Source of the DNA: Anaerolineae bacterium
GTDB taxonomy: Bacteria > Chloroflexota > Anaerolineae > Aggregatilineales > Phototrophicaceae
Direction: 5' to 3'
NCBI GenBank assembly: GCA_022826865.1
Contig: JAJDUC010000007.1
Location: forward strand, 1 to 64,000
Length of the DNA: 64,000 nt
The notes beneath the pieces were generated by a model. The model was not told the DNA's origin. It worked only from the letters and a program-made list of their open reading frames with translations, and did not search any database. A program made the translations under genes and the position numbers. Shown here one piece after another: positions 28,119-38,389 of this stretch (the first letter of the stretch is position 1; each line of letters begins with the position of its first letter).

Positions 28119-28147
28119 TTGACAGGCCGTCGCATCCCCACTAGAAT
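28119..28147 (+). promoter_or_regulatory. Sigma-70-type promoter of the peptide transporter operon
   Basis: TTGACA at 28119-28124, a 17-base spacer and TAGAAT at 28142-28147. It lies in the 235-base gap before the Dpp-type permease genes. It is probably the main start for the 28268-31949 operon. Confidence 0.75.
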
Positions 28148-28267
28148 CCCAGCAGAGGTCGAATACGGACCTGATTGTCGTCAGCCTTTGTTTCCAGCCA
28201 ATTTGTAAACGGATCTTTCATCCGACGATTAGCCCTTGTTTCAAACTAGATCTCGCCGAGCGAGACC

Positions 28268-29209
28268 GTGAAAAAGTACATCTTTCGCCGCATAATCTTG
28301 ATGATTCCGCTCGTCTTCGGCGTGACCACGGCCACCTTCGCCCTTATCCATTTAATCCCGGGCGACCCGGTCGAATTGATGATGAGCAACGCGCGCCAGT
28401 TGACTACGGAAGAGATTGACCGCATACGCGATAAGCTGGGCCTGAACGACCCGCTGCCGGTGCAATACGCGCGCTATCTGACCAATCTGCTTCAAGGCGA
28501 TATGGGAGATTCGGTTCGCTCCCGATCTCCGGTCAGTTATGAGATCATGCAGAGGCTGCCGGATACCCTCATTCTTACGGTGACGTCTATCGTTCTTGTG
28601 CTTGTTTTCGCTTTGCCCTTGGGCATTATATCTGCGTTAAAGCGCGGCACCTGGATCGACACGGCCGCGATGACATTTGCTTTGCTGGGCGTCTCCATGC
28701 CCGCCTTTTGGTTCGGAATCATGCTGATGCTGATCTTCGGTCTTCACCTGGATTGGCTGCCCACGGTCGGCCAGGGCAAGACACCGATTGAATTCACCCG
28801 ATCATTGATTCTTCCATCCGTGACGCTAAGCCTCATATTATTGGGCCTGGTCACGCGGGTGGCGCGTTCCAGCATGTTGGAAGTCCTGGGTTTGGACTAT
28901 GTGCGCACCGCCCACGCCAAAGGCATGGGCGTACGCCGGGTGAACTTCCGCCATGCTTTACCAAACGCGCTCATTCCAATCTTGACCATTGTCTCGGGGC
29001 AGTTCGCCGGTTTGCTCGGCGGCGCGGTTGTGATCGAAAAAGTCTTCGGCTGGCCCGGAATCGGCCGGCTGGCTGTTGACGCCATTTTCGGCCGCGACTA
29101 CCTGGTTGTGACCAATACCGTACTTGTGTTTGCGATCATGGTCATTCTTGTCAACCTTGTTACGGACATTCTATACACCTACATCGACCCGCGAATTCGG
29201 TTTCAGTAG
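28268..29209 (+). CDS. DppB/OppB-type ABC transporter permease
   Basis: The 313-residue membrane protein starts at a GTG (KKYIFRRI) and has about six transmembrane segments. The first extracytoplasmic loop after the initial segment contains LIPGDPVELMM, typical of the DppB group. The EAA-type cytoplasmic loop is LDYVRTAHAKGMGVRRVNFRHALPNALIPIL, followed by VIEKVFGWPGIGRL. It forms half of the translocation pore for peptides or nickel-type ligands. The partner permease starts 11 bases downstream. No ATPase gene accompanies them. Confidence 0.92.
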   Translation: MKKYIFRRIILMIPLVFGVTTATFALIHLIPGDPVELMMSNARQLTTEEIDRIRDKLGLNDPLPVQYARYLTNLLQGDMGDSVRSRSPVSYEIMQRLPDTLILTVTSIVLVLVFALPLGIISALKRGTWIDTAAMTFALLGVSMPAFWFGIMLMLIFGLHLDWLPTVGQGKTPIEFTRSLILPSVTLSLILLGLVTRVARSSMLEVLGLDYVRTAHAKGMGVRRVNFRHALPNALIPILTIVSGQFAGLLGGAVVIEKVFGWPGIGRLAVDAIFGRDYLVVTNTVLVFAIMVILVNLVTDILYTYIDPRIRFQ

Positions 29210-29219
29210 AGGCTGACGC

Positions 29220-30119
29220 ATGGCAGATTCAATCGTCGAACTTGCGGCGGGCTCGGAAATCGCTGAACAAATCAGACCCAAGTCCTTCAGCTATATCGCC
29301 TTTCAGCAGTTCATCAGGAACGAGCGGGCTATCCTGGGAGTCATTGTTTTGCTGCTGCTGGTGCTGGCGGCTATTTTCGCCGAGCAGATCGCGCCCTACG
29401 ACCCTTACAAGACGAATTATGCCAACGTCAAGCAGCCGCCCAGCGCGGCGCACTTCATCGGCACCGACGAATTGGGGCGGGACAGCTTCAGCCGCTTGAT
29501 ATACGGCGCGCGGATCTCCTTGGTGATTGGCTTTCTCGTATCGGCCGTATCGACCACCATAGGCGTCGTCTTGGGCGCGGCCTCCGGTTATTTCGGCGGC
29601 GCCATCGACATGATCATCATGCGCGTCGTCGATGTGATGATGGCCTTCCCCTTGCTCGTTCTCGCCATCGCCCTGGTGGCGGTCTTCGGCCCCAGTCAGG
29701 ATAATATGATGCTGGCGCTGATCTGTGTGATTTGGATTTGGCCCGCGCGCCTCGTGCGCGGCATGGTCCTGTCATTGCGCGAGACAGAATTTATCGTTGG
29801 CGCCAAAGCCCTGGGCGCCACAGAAACCACGATTATCTTTCGCCATATTCTTCCGAATGTCTTTCCGATCGTGGTCGTGCAAGCCTCTTTCCTAGTTGCC
29901 GAGGCGATTCTGGCCGCCGCCGCCTTGAGTTATCTGGGTTTGGGCGCGCAGCCGCCGACGGCCGAATGGGGCTCCATGCTAAGCAACGCCAAAGAGTTGA
30001 TGCGAATCTTGCCCGTGATGTCGATCGCGCCCGGGCTCGCGATTATGGTCACCGTGCTGGCCAACAATTTCATAGGCGATGCCTTGCGCGACGCCCTTGA
30101 TCCAACTCTGCGTCGATAG
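29220..30119 (+). CDS. DppC/OppC-type ABC transporter permease
   Basis: The 299-residue partner has an N-terminal cytoplasmic stretch, a first membrane segment near residues 40-57, the APYDPYKTNYANVKQPP region typical of DppC, and HFIGTDELGRDSFSRLIYGARISL. Its EAA loop is VGAKALGATETTIIFRHILPNV, followed by LSYLGLGAQPPTAEWGSML. With the preceding gene it builds the pore. The ribosome site is AGAGG. The gene ends 228 bases before the binding protein, a stretch without another gene. Confidence 0.92.
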   Translation: MADSIVELAAGSEIAEQIRPKSFSYIAFQQFIRNERAILGVIVLLLLVLAAIFAEQIAPYDPYKTNYANVKQPPSAAHFIGTDELGRDSFSRLIYGARISLVIGFLVSAVSTTIGVVLGAASGYFGGAIDMIIMRVVDVMMAFPLLVLAIALVAVFGPSQDNMMLALICVIWIWPARLVRGMVLSLRETEFIVGAKALGATETTIIFRHILPNVFPIVVVQASFLVAEAILAAAALSYLGLGAQPPTAEWGSMLSNAKELMRILPVMSIAPGLAIMVTVLANNFIGDALRDALDPTLRR

Positions 30120-30347
30120 TTTGCAAATGCGGCCTGCAATACGCTAACATTTGGTCTGTGCGTCTCTTCGCGCTAGCCCCGTTCATTCCAATTCAGGAGA
30201 CGGCTTCAGAGGGCATGGCGACCGGGCGGACTGGTCCGCGCCATGCGGCAGAGCAATTTTAGATTGGGCACAAGGAGGCACACACTGAATTTCAACTCGG
30301 CAAGCGTCTGTTCGGTCAATAACCGCTTAGGCAAGGAGAGCTCAATA

Positions 30348-31949
30348 ATGAGACTGAAAGGCATTTTGATTTCCGTATTTGTAGTATTGGTTTTGGCGCT
30401 GTCGCTGGCCCCGGCCGCGGCCGACGGCCATTGCCCGCAAGAAGGCGGTACATTCACGATTGGCGTGGACACCTTTTTGCCGATGGATCCCAACACGGCC
30501 GCGCACGATTGGACATTCTACGCCATCACCAACATCAACAGCATGCTGTTCCGCATCGAATCGGGCCAGCCCGTTGGCGACCTGGCGGAGTCCTGGGACA
30601 TCAGCGAGGACGGCACGGTCTACACCTGGCACATACGTCGCGGCATGATGTGGCACGATGGCAATGAAGTCTTCCCCGAAGGCGAGAGCCGCGAAGTGAC
30701 CGCGCATGACGTGGTCTATTCGATCTACCGCCAATACGATGACGAATCGTCGATCATGGCCGCCGACCTGCGCAACCTCTTTGTGTCCGCGGAAGCGACT
30801 GACGACTATACGGCTGTATTGACCCTGAGCGGGCCCGACGCCATCATCTATGACAAGGCCCGCGGCTTGACTTTCACCGCTATCGTGGCGCAAGAAGCCA
30901 TCGAGCACTATGGCGATGACTACGGCTTGAATCCGCTGGGATCCGGTCCCTTTGAATTCGTATCCTACTCGCCTGATGAGGAAGTCGTCCTGCGCGCAAA
31001 TGAAGACTACTACATTGATCCCTGCCTGGATGAGGTCATCTTCCGGGTCATGCCCGATGTGCCGGCGGCAATGATCGCCTTGGAAGCCGGCGATATCGAC
31101 TGGTGGGGCGCGGTTACCCCGGGCGACGATGTGGGCCGATTCCTGGATAACGAAGATATGACGGTGATCAACTTTGGCTGCCCGGTCGCGACTCGACTAT
31201 ACATGTCCGTCGACAAGGCGCCCTTTGATGATGTTCGCTTCCGCAAGGCCCTGTCTCACATGAAAGACGGCGAGGCGATCAACGCGGCGCTGCGCGGTCC
31301 CACGCATGTGAAAGGCGCCGGAACGGCCGGCCCGGGTGTGGCGGGCTATGTAGAAGGCCTCTACGACGAATACCACTCCTACGACCCCGAGTTGGCGATG
31401 TCGCTGATGGATGAAATCGGTATTGTGGATAGCGACGGCGATGGCTGGCGCGAATTTGAAGGCGAGCTTCTGGAGATCCCCATGTTCTCCTGGAATTCCG
31501 ATCCAGCGCCGGATTATGTCGCGGCAATGGTTGACGCCGGCGCCCAGGTTGGCCTCAAGATCCGGCCGGAAATCGCCGATCCCGGCACCAATAATGCCCG
31601 GCGTATTGATGGCGAATGGGGCATCTATCTGGGTCAGGGCTGGTGTGGCGAAGGCGGCACCAATGCGCTCTGGGGCCGCAACGGCTGGATTTCGACGCTG
31701 GGATACGTAGACGAAGAAATCTTCAGCTTGCTGGATCAGTCCGCGCAAAACCTGAATGAAGAAGAGCGCGAAGCGCAGTTGCAGGCGGCCACCACCCGGA
31801 TCGCCGCGATCTACTTTGAACCGGCCTTCGGCTTCTTCAACATCTTCACGGTCAAGAACAATTACGTGAAGGATTTCTTCGGCGGTGAATGGACGCTGAA
31901 TCTGGTCACCGATGATCACAATGTCTGGATCAACGAGGACGAACGATAA
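30348..31949 (+). CDS. Family 5 solute-binding protein (peptide/dipeptide importer)
   Basis: The 533-residue extracytoplasmic protein has a signal peptide (LKGILISVFVVLVLALSLAPAAA) and the SBP family 5 pattern. This includes DLAESWDISEDGTVYTWHIRRGMMWHDG near residues 75-105, LTAHDVVYSIYR-like text, and a C-terminal GWCGEGGTNALWGRNG loop. It delivers oligopeptides, dipeptides or related ligands to the permease pair upstream. The ATG at 30348 is used for its GGAG. An earlier in-frame ATG would add a hydrophilic tail before the signal peptide. Confidence 0.9.
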   Translation: MRLKGILISVFVVLVLALSLAPAAADGHCPQEGGTFTIGVDTFLPMDPNTAAHDWTFYAITNINSMLFRIESGQPVGDLAESWDISEDGTVYTWHIRRGMMWHDGNEVFPEGESREVTAHDVVYSIYRQYDDESSIMAADLRNLFVSAEATDDYTAVLTLSGPDAIIYDKARGLTFTAIVAQEAIEHYGDDYGLNPLGSGPFEFVSYSPDEEVVLRANEDYYIDPCLDEVIFRVMPDVPAAMIALEAGDIDWWGAVTPGDDVGRFLDNEDMTVINFGCPVATRLYMSVDKAPFDDVRFRKALSHMKDGEAINAALRGPTHVKGAGTAGPGVAGYVEGLYDEYHSYDPELAMSLMDEIGIVDSDGDGWREFEGELLEIPMFSWNSDPAPDYVAAMVDAGAQVGLKIRPEIADPGTNNARRIDGEWGIYLGQGWCGEGGTNALWGRNGWISTLGYVDEEIFSLLDQSAQNLNEEEREAQLQAATTRIAAIYFEPAFGFFNIFTVKNNYVKDFFGGEWTLNLVTDDHNVWINEDER

Positions 31950-31985
31950 GCGAGCATTCGTCGATCGATTGAGTTTGGCTATACA

Positions 31986-32015
31986 GCGGGCCGGGCTCAC
32001 AGAAGCCCGGTCCGC
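31986..32015 (+). terminator. Hairpin terminator after the binding-protein gene
   Basis: A stem of about 12 bp (31986-31997 with 32004-32015, CCGGGCT core, one G-T pair) encloses CACAGA. It lies between the binding-protein gene and the M14 gene and likely ends or attenuates the transporter operon. The T-tract is weak. Confidence 0.55.
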
Positions 32016-32080
32016 AAACTGTTTGATGCGGCCCGAATGCAAGGCGCCTGCGCGTCACAAATGATATAGCTGGAGCGCTG

Positions 32081-33439
32081 ATGGACTTGCGAAGCATCGC
32101 GGCGGACATTCCGGATTATCAAGAGTTTCACACCGTCGACGAATTGAACTTGTCGAGCCGGCGCCTCCTGGAACAGTATCCGGATCTCGTCTGCGCGAAG
32201 GAGATCGGAAAAACCAGAAACGGAGAGCCAATCGAATTGCTCTCCATCGCCGGCGGCGATGCCCATGCCTTTGTCTTCGGCGGTCCGCATCCCAACGAAC
32301 CGATCGGCTGCATGACCATCGAATACTTGACACAGCGGCTTTGCCAAGATGAAGAGCTGCGCGGCGAATTAGGATACACCTGGCATTTCATCAAGACGAT
32401 CGACGCCGATGGCATGCGCCTCAACGAAGGCTGGTTCAAGGGCCCTTATTCGCCGACCAATTACGCCCGGCATTTCTACCGCCCGGCGCGGGATGAACAA
32501 GTAGAATGGACCTTCCCGATCGCTTACAAGTCACTGCAATTCGACGACCCGCTGCCCGAAACCAGAGCGCTGATGCGGGTGATTGACGAGACAAAACCCA
32601 AGCTGCTTTACTCCCTGCACAATGCCGGCTTTGGCGGCGTCTATTATTATGTCTCGCGAGCTTGCCCCCCTCTTTATGAAACTTTCCACAGGATTCCCGA
32701 GTGGTTCGGCCTTGCGCTTGACCGCGGCGAGCCGGAGATGAGCTTTGCCGATCCGCTTGCGCCCGCCATCTATCGCATGTTGACGAGCATGGATATGTAC
32801 GACCATCTCGAGCGACACGGCGTCGCTGACCCGGCCGCCAGCATCGGCTTCAAAGCTTCAAGCGCGCAATATGCGGAACGGCATGGCTCGTTTTTCTTAA
32901 TCGTAGAAATGCCTTATTTTGACGAGCCGCGCGTAAACGACCTAAGTCCCACCAGCACAATGCGGCGCGATGCTATCCTGAAGGCGATGGATCTGGCGAT
33001 TGAGCATGACGCCTGGATCCGCGGACAGCACTCGGCGGTTGAAGGCGCCCTGCAATTGGATACGCCCGTTCGCCGCGCGCTCGAGGATTTCCTCGCTATG
33101 AGCGCCGGCTTTCGCGAAGCGGATAAAGAGTGGGTGATGACAGCTGAGGAAACAGCAAGACCCGCCACAGAGGCGGAATTATTCAGCAATCTATATACAT
33201 CTCGCTTTTATAAATTATTGAACACGGGTTTGTTGGCGCGCATGTTAAAAGATGAGATTGCCGCCGGGAACAAGGACGCCGGGCTGCGCTCAGCAAGTGA
33301 AGCCGCCGCCGCAAGACTGGAGGCGGATGGCCTGGCGCTGGAATCCGCTCTTGATTGGCGCGCAATCCCGATAAGAAGCCTGGTTGGCGTACAGTGCTGC
33401 GCCGGCCTCGCCGCGGCTGCCTACTTGCAGAGCGCTTAG
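32081..33439 (+). CDS. Peptidase M14 (zinc carboxypeptidase) family protein
   Basis: The 452-residue protein has the metallocarboxypeptidase zinc site HPNE (H70, E73) in GGPHPNEPIG. A later LHNAGFGGVYYY segment gives the third ligand His, and LIVEMPYF the candidate catalytic Glu. The N-terminus IGKTRNGEPIELL is typical of the family. No signal peptide is seen, so it is probably cytosolic. It lies after the peptide importer genes and before two further hydrolases, consistent with breakdown of imported peptides. Substrate specificity is unknown. Confidence 0.85.
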   Translation: MDLRSIAADIPDYQEFHTVDELNLSSRRLLEQYPDLVCAKEIGKTRNGEPIELLSIAGGDAHAFVFGGPHPNEPIGCMTIEYLTQRLCQDEELRGELGYTWHFIKTIDADGMRLNEGWFKGPYSPTNYARHFYRPARDEQVEWTFPIAYKSLQFDDPLPETRALMRVIDETKPKLLYSLHNAGFGGVYYYVSRACPPLYETFHRIPEWFGLALDRGEPEMSFADPLAPAIYRMLTSMDMYDHLERHGVADPAASIGFKASSAQYAERHGSFFLIVEMPYFDEPRVNDLSPTSTMRRDAILKAMDLAIEHDAWIRGQHSAVEGALQLDTPVRRALEDFLAMSAGFREADKEWVMTAEETARPATEAELFSNLYTSRFYKLLNTGLLARMLKDEIAAGNKDAGLRSASEAAAARLEADGLALESALDWRAIPIRSLVGVQCCAGLAAAAYLQSA

Positions 33440-33507
33440 TACGAATCTTCTGCAGCGCGTCCATTGAACAGGCGTCGCTGCGCAACGTTTGGGGATGAGA
33501 GGGGCGG

Positions 33508-34689
33508 ATGATGACTGCTATGAAAGGACGCATGTACCTGATCACTGTTCTGCTCGTTGTTTCGTTAATTCTGGCCGCTTGCAGCGAAAGCGCCTCCAGC
33601 GCGCCCGCCGTCGAAGAAGTTACGAGCCAAGTCGCGTTTGTATACAGCGAAAATGTTGAGGAGTACAACTGGAGCCATCTGCATGAGATCGGCCGGCAAT
33701 ACCTGGACGAGCAACTGCCGGATCTGGGCACAAAATACGTCGAGGCTGTAGAGGCGGAAGACGCCGAAGACGTGATCAGGAAGCTGGCCGAGGAAGGCCA
33801 CAAGCTCATCTTTGTCACAGCGGCGGAATTCGGCGATGCCGCGATTAAGGTAGCCGAAGATTTTCCGGATACTTACTTCGAGGTCTATGGCCGCGGCGAG
33901 GTCACGGAAAACGTCGCCACTTACGACGGGCGCATGTATCAAGCTTTTTATGTCGCGGGCGGATACACGGGCGAAATGACGGTAAGCGGCGTCATTGGCT
34001 TCATCGCGCCCGAACCCACGCTTGAAGTAATACGACATATCAACGCGATAGCAGCCTCTTCCCTGCTGGTCCGCACCTGCGAAGACATTTCACTGCACAT
34101 TCGCTGGACCGGCTCCTGGAACGACCCGGAGGCGGAGCGCGCGGCGGCCCTCGAGCTCATTGATCTCGGCGCCGATGTCCTGGTTCAACATACCTACAGC
34201 CCCGAAGCGCAGAAGGTCGCCGAAGAAAAAGGCATTCGCTCCATGGGTTACGGCTTCGACATGCGTGAATTCGCCCCCAATGCCAATATGAGCAGCATCA
34301 TCTGGCAATGGGGCTGGTATTACCTGCGCCGCGTCAATGACATGCTGGAGGACAAGTGGAAAGCTAAAGCCTACGATGGCAAGGTTTCCACGAAAGCGCA
34401 TGGCCGCGGCATCGTCGATCTGGCGGCCTATAACTACGACCAGATTCCACACATCATGGAGGCGCCGCCGCTCAAATGGCGCATCACCTGGAACGAAACC
34501 GTTAAAGACGCGCTGGATGGCCCAATCTATGCGCAGAATGGCGATCTTGTTCTGGCCAAGGGCGACAAGTTTCCGAAGGATTATATCTACACCGATATGG
34601 ATTGGTTCGTGCAAGGTGTTGTCGGCGAAGCGCCGGGCGATCCACCGGAGAAGGTCGAAGGCAGAGGCATGGATGTTCAATGCCGCTGA
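33508..34689 (+). CDS. BMP-family solute-binding lipoprotein
   Basis: The 393-residue lipoprotein has a signal segment ending in LILAACS (lipobox, Cys near residue 28). The mature part follows the basic membrane protein (BMP) pattern: QVAFVYSENVEEYNWSHLHEIGRQYL, LIFVTAAEFGDAAIKVAEDFPDTYFEV, AFYVAGGYTGEMT, GADVLVQHTYSPEAQKVAEEKGI. BMP proteins bind nucleosides or similar ligands for ABC importers. No cognate permease or ATPase is adjacent, so it stands alone among peptide-related genes. GAGGGG precedes the ATG at 33508. Confidence 0.88.
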   Translation: MMTAMKGRMYLITVLLVVSLILAACSESASSAPAVEEVTSQVAFVYSENVEEYNWSHLHEIGRQYLDEQLPDLGTKYVEAVEAEDAEDVIRKLAEEGHKLIFVTAAEFGDAAIKVAEDFPDTYFEVYGRGEVTENVATYDGRMYQAFYVAGGYTGEMTVSGVIGFIAPEPTLEVIRHINAIAASSLLVRTCEDISLHIRWTGSWNDPEAERAAALELIDLGADVLVQHTYSPEAQKVAEEKGIRSMGYGFDMREFAPNANMSSIIWQWGWYYLRRVNDMLEDKWKAKAYDGKVSTKAHGRGIVDLAAYNYDQIPHIMEAPPLKWRITWNETVKDALDGPIYAQNGDLVLAKGDKFPKDYIYTDMDWFVQGVVGEAPGDPPEKVEGRGMDVQCR

Positions 34690-34804
34690 GCGACGACGCC
34701 CCGGCGCGATAGGCCCGCGGCCTTCAGAAATTGTATCGGCGAGCGCCTTTGTCCAGCAACGGTAAACCTTATCAACCCGTCGAACTGAGAGGAGGGAGGC
34801 GTCC

Positions 34805-36163
34805 ATGCCCCATGCCTTGTTGAGTGAATGCCCGGACCTGGCCACAGCTGTCGATGTTTATGACGCTTGGATTCGTTTCACCATGCACAAGAATCAGCAG
34901 CCCGGGCTTGCGGTTGCTATCGTATACGATGGCGAGCTTTTGTGGGGAAAAGGCTACGGCTACGCCGATGTTAAAACGAAGAAAGAAGTCAACCTGGACA
35001 CGCGCTTTCGCATCGCCAGTATCAGCAAAACCTTCACCGCCGTCGCCATCTTGCAACTGCGCGATGACGGTTTGCTGGGCTTGGATGATCCCGTCTCCAA
35101 ACACCTCGACTGGTTTGACCGGCGCTACGACGGCGCGCCTGAAATCACGCTGCGCAACCTCCTGACGCACAGCTCCGGCTTGCCGCGGGATTCACACAAT
35201 CCCATGTGGACGGAATGCGATGCGCCGGAATGGGATGTGTTTGTAAAAGAGCTTTCGAAGCGTTCGCCGACGCGCCCGCCCTATGCCAGGTTCGCCTATA
35301 GCAATGTCGGTTACTCATTGCTCGGCGGCGTCATCGAGCAAGTGGCGGGCGAATCATGGGCAAATTATGTCCAGCGCCATATCGTTGACCCGCTTGATAT
35401 GTCGGCAACTCATCCTGTACCGAGGCGCGACGACCCCTTGCTGGCAACGGGTTATTCCCAACTTGATGAAAACCATCAGCGTCGGCCGATGCCGTTTTTC
35501 CTGATGAACGGCTTTGAAGCCTCCGCCAATTTCGCTTCGACGATAAATGACTTGGTCAAATATGCCGCGTTTCACCTCGGCTCGCATGAAAGCCCGATCT
35601 TGTCATCCCATTCGCTGCAAGACATGCATCGCATCCATTGGCTGGAGCCGTCCTGGAGCGAAGGCTATGGACTGGGCAGCATGCTCTACAAGCTGGGAGA
35701 CTGGTCAATCAGCGGTCACGCCGGCGGCTATCCGGGCTACCTGACTGGATTCACGCTCTGCCGCGAGCATGAGGTCGCAGTGATTGCGCTCACAAATGCG
35801 CTTGGCAGCTCGCCACCCGAATATATCAACCAGGGCTACAAGCTCGTCTTGCCCGAAATTATCAAGGCGACCGAGGCGGCCAGGCCCAATGCCGACCCGG
35901 CCTGGCGCAAGTATCTGGGCGAGTACTTTCATGATTGGGGCTATGAGAAGGTCATTCTGCGAGAAGGGAAGCTGCAGGTCATCTCACTGGACGCCCTGGA
36001 ATACCCGCCCGTCAACCTCGAGCCAACCGACAACGACCAGGTATTCATCATTCAAGAGCAAGGCGGATCCAACGAAACCCTGCGCTTTGAACTCGATGAA
36101 GGGGGCGAGGTATGGCGCATGTGGCTGCGCAACGAGTACGCGCTTAAGAAACGCCAGAATTGA
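34805..36163 (+). CDS. Beta-lactamase-fold serine hydrolase (class C/PBP4-like)
   Basis: The 452-residue protein has the penicillin-binding/beta-lactamase motifs: SISK with nucleophile S72 and K75, YSN near residue 165, and HAGG near residue 305. NLLTHSSGLP and a second-domain extension of about 100 residues follow, typical of the beta-lactamase-related esterase/peptidase family. No signal peptide is visible, so it is likely cytosolic. It sits between the BMP lipoprotein and an S9 peptidase on the same strand, separated from the next gene by 9 bases. It may be a peptidase, an esterase or a D-aminopeptidase. Confidence 0.85.
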   Translation: MPHALLSECPDLATAVDVYDAWIRFTMHKNQQPGLAVAIVYDGELLWGKGYGYADVKTKKEVNLDTRFRIASISKTFTAVAILQLRDDGLLGLDDPVSKHLDWFDRRYDGAPEITLRNLLTHSSGLPRDSHNPMWTECDAPEWDVFVKELSKRSPTRPPYARFAYSNVGYSLLGGVIEQVAGESWANYVQRHIVDPLDMSATHPVPRRDDPLLATGYSQLDENHQRRPMPFFLMNGFEASANFASTINDLVKYAAFHLGSHESPILSSHSLQDMHRIHWLEPSWSEGYGLGSMLYKLGDWSISGHAGGYPGYLTGFTLCREHEVAVIALTNALGSSPPEYINQGYKLVLPEIIKATEAARPNADPAWRKYLGEYFHDWGYEKVILREGKLQVISLDALEYPPVNLEPTDNDQVFIIQEQGGSNETLRFELDEGGEVWRMWLRNEYALKKRQN

Positions 36164-36172
36164 GGGAAGCCC

Positions 36173-38110
36173 GTGACGGACGGAAACAGAAGGCGCAACT
36201 TTGGCATATTGGATGATCTGCGTTATGCGCGCATCGGCAGCGCCCGCCTCTCGCCAAATGGCAAGTTCGCAGTCTGTGATGTCATTCGGCATGATCTTGA
36301 AAACGATTGCACGACAACTTCGCTTTGGCGCATTGATTTGGAGCGGGACGAGGCGCGGCAACTGACGCACGATGAGGGCGGCAATACCGCGCCCGCCTGG
36401 TCGCCCGACGGCAGCCAAATCGCCTTCCTCTCGGATCGCAATGGCAAGAAACAAGTGTTCCTGCTGCCGGTGGACGGGGGTGAAGCGCGGCAATTCACCG
36501 ATCTCGAGCAAGGCGTCGCCGGGCCGCCGGTATGGTCGCCGAATGGAGACATGATCGCCTTTACGGCCCCGGCCAACACAGTACCCAGAGACCCGGACGC
36601 GCCCTACCGCGTGACCCGTTCGGTTTATCGCTTCGACGGGCTGGGCAATGTCGATGACGCCGTACAGAACATCTGGCTGCAGCCTACCGATGGCGGCGGC
36701 GCCAGGCAACTCACCGCCGATCCGCATATGGACCGGAGCTTGCGCTGGTCGCCGGATGGCCGGGAAATAATGTATCTCGCTTCATTCGACCCCGAGCGAG
36801 CGGATCTTTTTTCGGCAAAACTGCGCGCCGTCAGCCTGAATGGCGAGATCGACGAGCTGCTCGGTTTGGATTGGGGCTTCATCAAGAATGCCGGCTGGCT
36901 GCCCGATAGCAAGAACATCATGGTGATCGCCGCCCGCAGCGACCAGCCGATGGCGACCAAAGACGATCTCTGGATCCTGAATCGGGACAGTGGCCAGGCT
37001 GTCAACCGCAGCGAAGGCTTGCCTTATGGCGTCGAGGTCGAGTGGTTCCCCGTCTTCAGCGCCGCGAATATCCTGAGGGCGGAAGCCGACGCCATTGTCA
37101 ACGTGGTGGAACGCGGCAAAAAGGGCATTTACGCGGTCGCCTTGTCCGGCGCTGCGCAATGGCGGCAGCTGCTGGGCGGAAATAGAACCCTTTCCCTGCA
37201 AGACGCCGACGCCGAGCGCATGCTTTTTTTGTCCAGCGATCTGGAAAACCCGGGCGAATTATGTATTGCCTCCCTGGCCGGGACAAACGAGCGCCAGGTC
37301 TCTCGCTTTAACGAGACGCTCCTGGCCGAGATCGAATTCCCGAAGGTCGAGGAGTTGCTGTATCAAACGCAGGATGGCGCCGAGATTCAAGGTTGGATGC
37401 TGCTGCCGAATCAAGGCGAACCGCCCTACCCGACGATCCTATACATTCATGGCGGCCCGCATGGCTGGTACGGGTATCAGTATGGCAGCGATTTTCAAAT
37501 GATCGCCGGCGCAGGATATGCGCTGCTATTTGTCAATCCTCGGGGCTCGGCCGGATATGGCGACGCCTTCGCCCGGGCGCTTTCGGGCAATTGGGGCCTG
37601 CTCGACCACAAAGACCTGTTAGACGGCGTGGACTACGCCATATCGGCAGGATTTGCCGATGCCGACCGGCTGGGCATCTGCGGGCTCTCCTACGGCGGCT
37701 ACCTCACCTGTTTCACGATTGGGCAGACGAATCGCTTCAAAGCGGCGGTCGCCGAAAACCCCATCACGGATCTGGTCAGCCGCTACGGCACAGCCGACAT
37801 GGGCCCCTGGGGTTCGCTGAGCGAAATCGGCGGCAAACCGCATGAGGTACCGGATGTATATCGGCGCGGATCTCCAGTTGCCTACGCGCACAAGTGCCGG
37901 ACGCCAACACTTCTGATTCAGTGTGAAGAGGATTACCGCTGTCCCGCCGGCCAGGCGGAACAATTCTACGGGCACCTGAAAGCCAACGGCTGCGTCGTCG
38001 AGATGCTGCGCATACCCGGCGCGTCTCATGTCGCCTCAATCACCGGGCCGATCCACATTCAGAAAGCCCAGAATGAAGCGCTTCTGGATTGGATGCAGCG
38101 CTATGTATAA
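36173..38110 (+). CDS. S9-family prolyl oligopeptidase-like serine peptidase
   Basis: The 645-residue protein combines an N-terminal beta-propeller with WD40-like TolB repeats (PAWSPDGSQIAFLSDRNGKKQVFLLP, PVWSPNGDMIAFTAPA). The C-terminal alpha/beta-hydrolase domain has GICGLSYGGY with nucleophile Ser near residue 505, an EEDYRCP Asp region and a terminal GASHVAS His. It resembles acylaminoacyl-peptidases. The GTG start follows GAGGGAAG. Placed downstream of the serine hydrolase and importer, it probably trims intracellular peptides. Confidence 0.9.
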   Translation: MTDGNRRRNFGILDDLRYARIGSARLSPNGKFAVCDVIRHDLENDCTTTSLWRIDLERDEARQLTHDEGGNTAPAWSPDGSQIAFLSDRNGKKQVFLLPVDGGEARQFTDLEQGVAGPPVWSPNGDMIAFTAPANTVPRDPDAPYRVTRSVYRFDGLGNVDDAVQNIWLQPTDGGGARQLTADPHMDRSLRWSPDGREIMYLASFDPERADLFSAKLRAVSLNGEIDELLGLDWGFIKNAGWLPDSKNIMVIAARSDQPMATKDDLWILNRDSGQAVNRSEGLPYGVEVEWFPVFSAANILRAEADAIVNVVERGKKGIYAVALSGAAQWRQLLGGNRTLSLQDADAERMLFLSSDLENPGELCIASLAGTNERQVSRFNETLLAEIEFPKVEELLYQTQDGAEIQGWMLLPNQGEPPYPTILYIHGGPHGWYGYQYGSDFQMIAGAGYALLFVNPRGSAGYGDAFARALSGNWGLLDHKDLLDGVDYAISAGFADADRLGICGLSYGGYLTCFTIGQTNRFKAAVAENPITDLVSRYGTADMGPWGSLSEIGGKPHEVPDVYRRGSPVAYAHKCRTPTLLIQCEEDYRCPAGQAEQFYGHLKANGCVVEMLRIPGASHVASITGPIHIQKAQNEALLDWMQRYV

Positions 38111-38389
38111 GCGCCGTTGACGCGCTGCAGTGCAGGATTCCAGCGCCAGTCAGTCAAGCAAGTAAATCCAGGCAAGTCGTGCAAAAGGAATAACGATTTT
38201 CATATCACGAAATCTGTGAGACTTGTCCGGTACTGGTTCGTGCTACCGGCATTTCCCATCCCCCCGGCTCCTTCCTTAAGGCCTTCCAAGATAGTCACGC
38301 TGCCACGCCTGCCGATTATTATCCAGCCTTCGCCGGCGCGGTCAAAGGTTGATGGAGTTGCACAAGCGATAGCCAAACCAGCAACAGGA

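Noticed and set aside
38117..38389. Open frame upstream of and continuous with the sulfatase remnant
   Set aside because: The translation is low in sense patterns and has no similarity to sulfatase N-termini. It appears to be fortuitous read-through.
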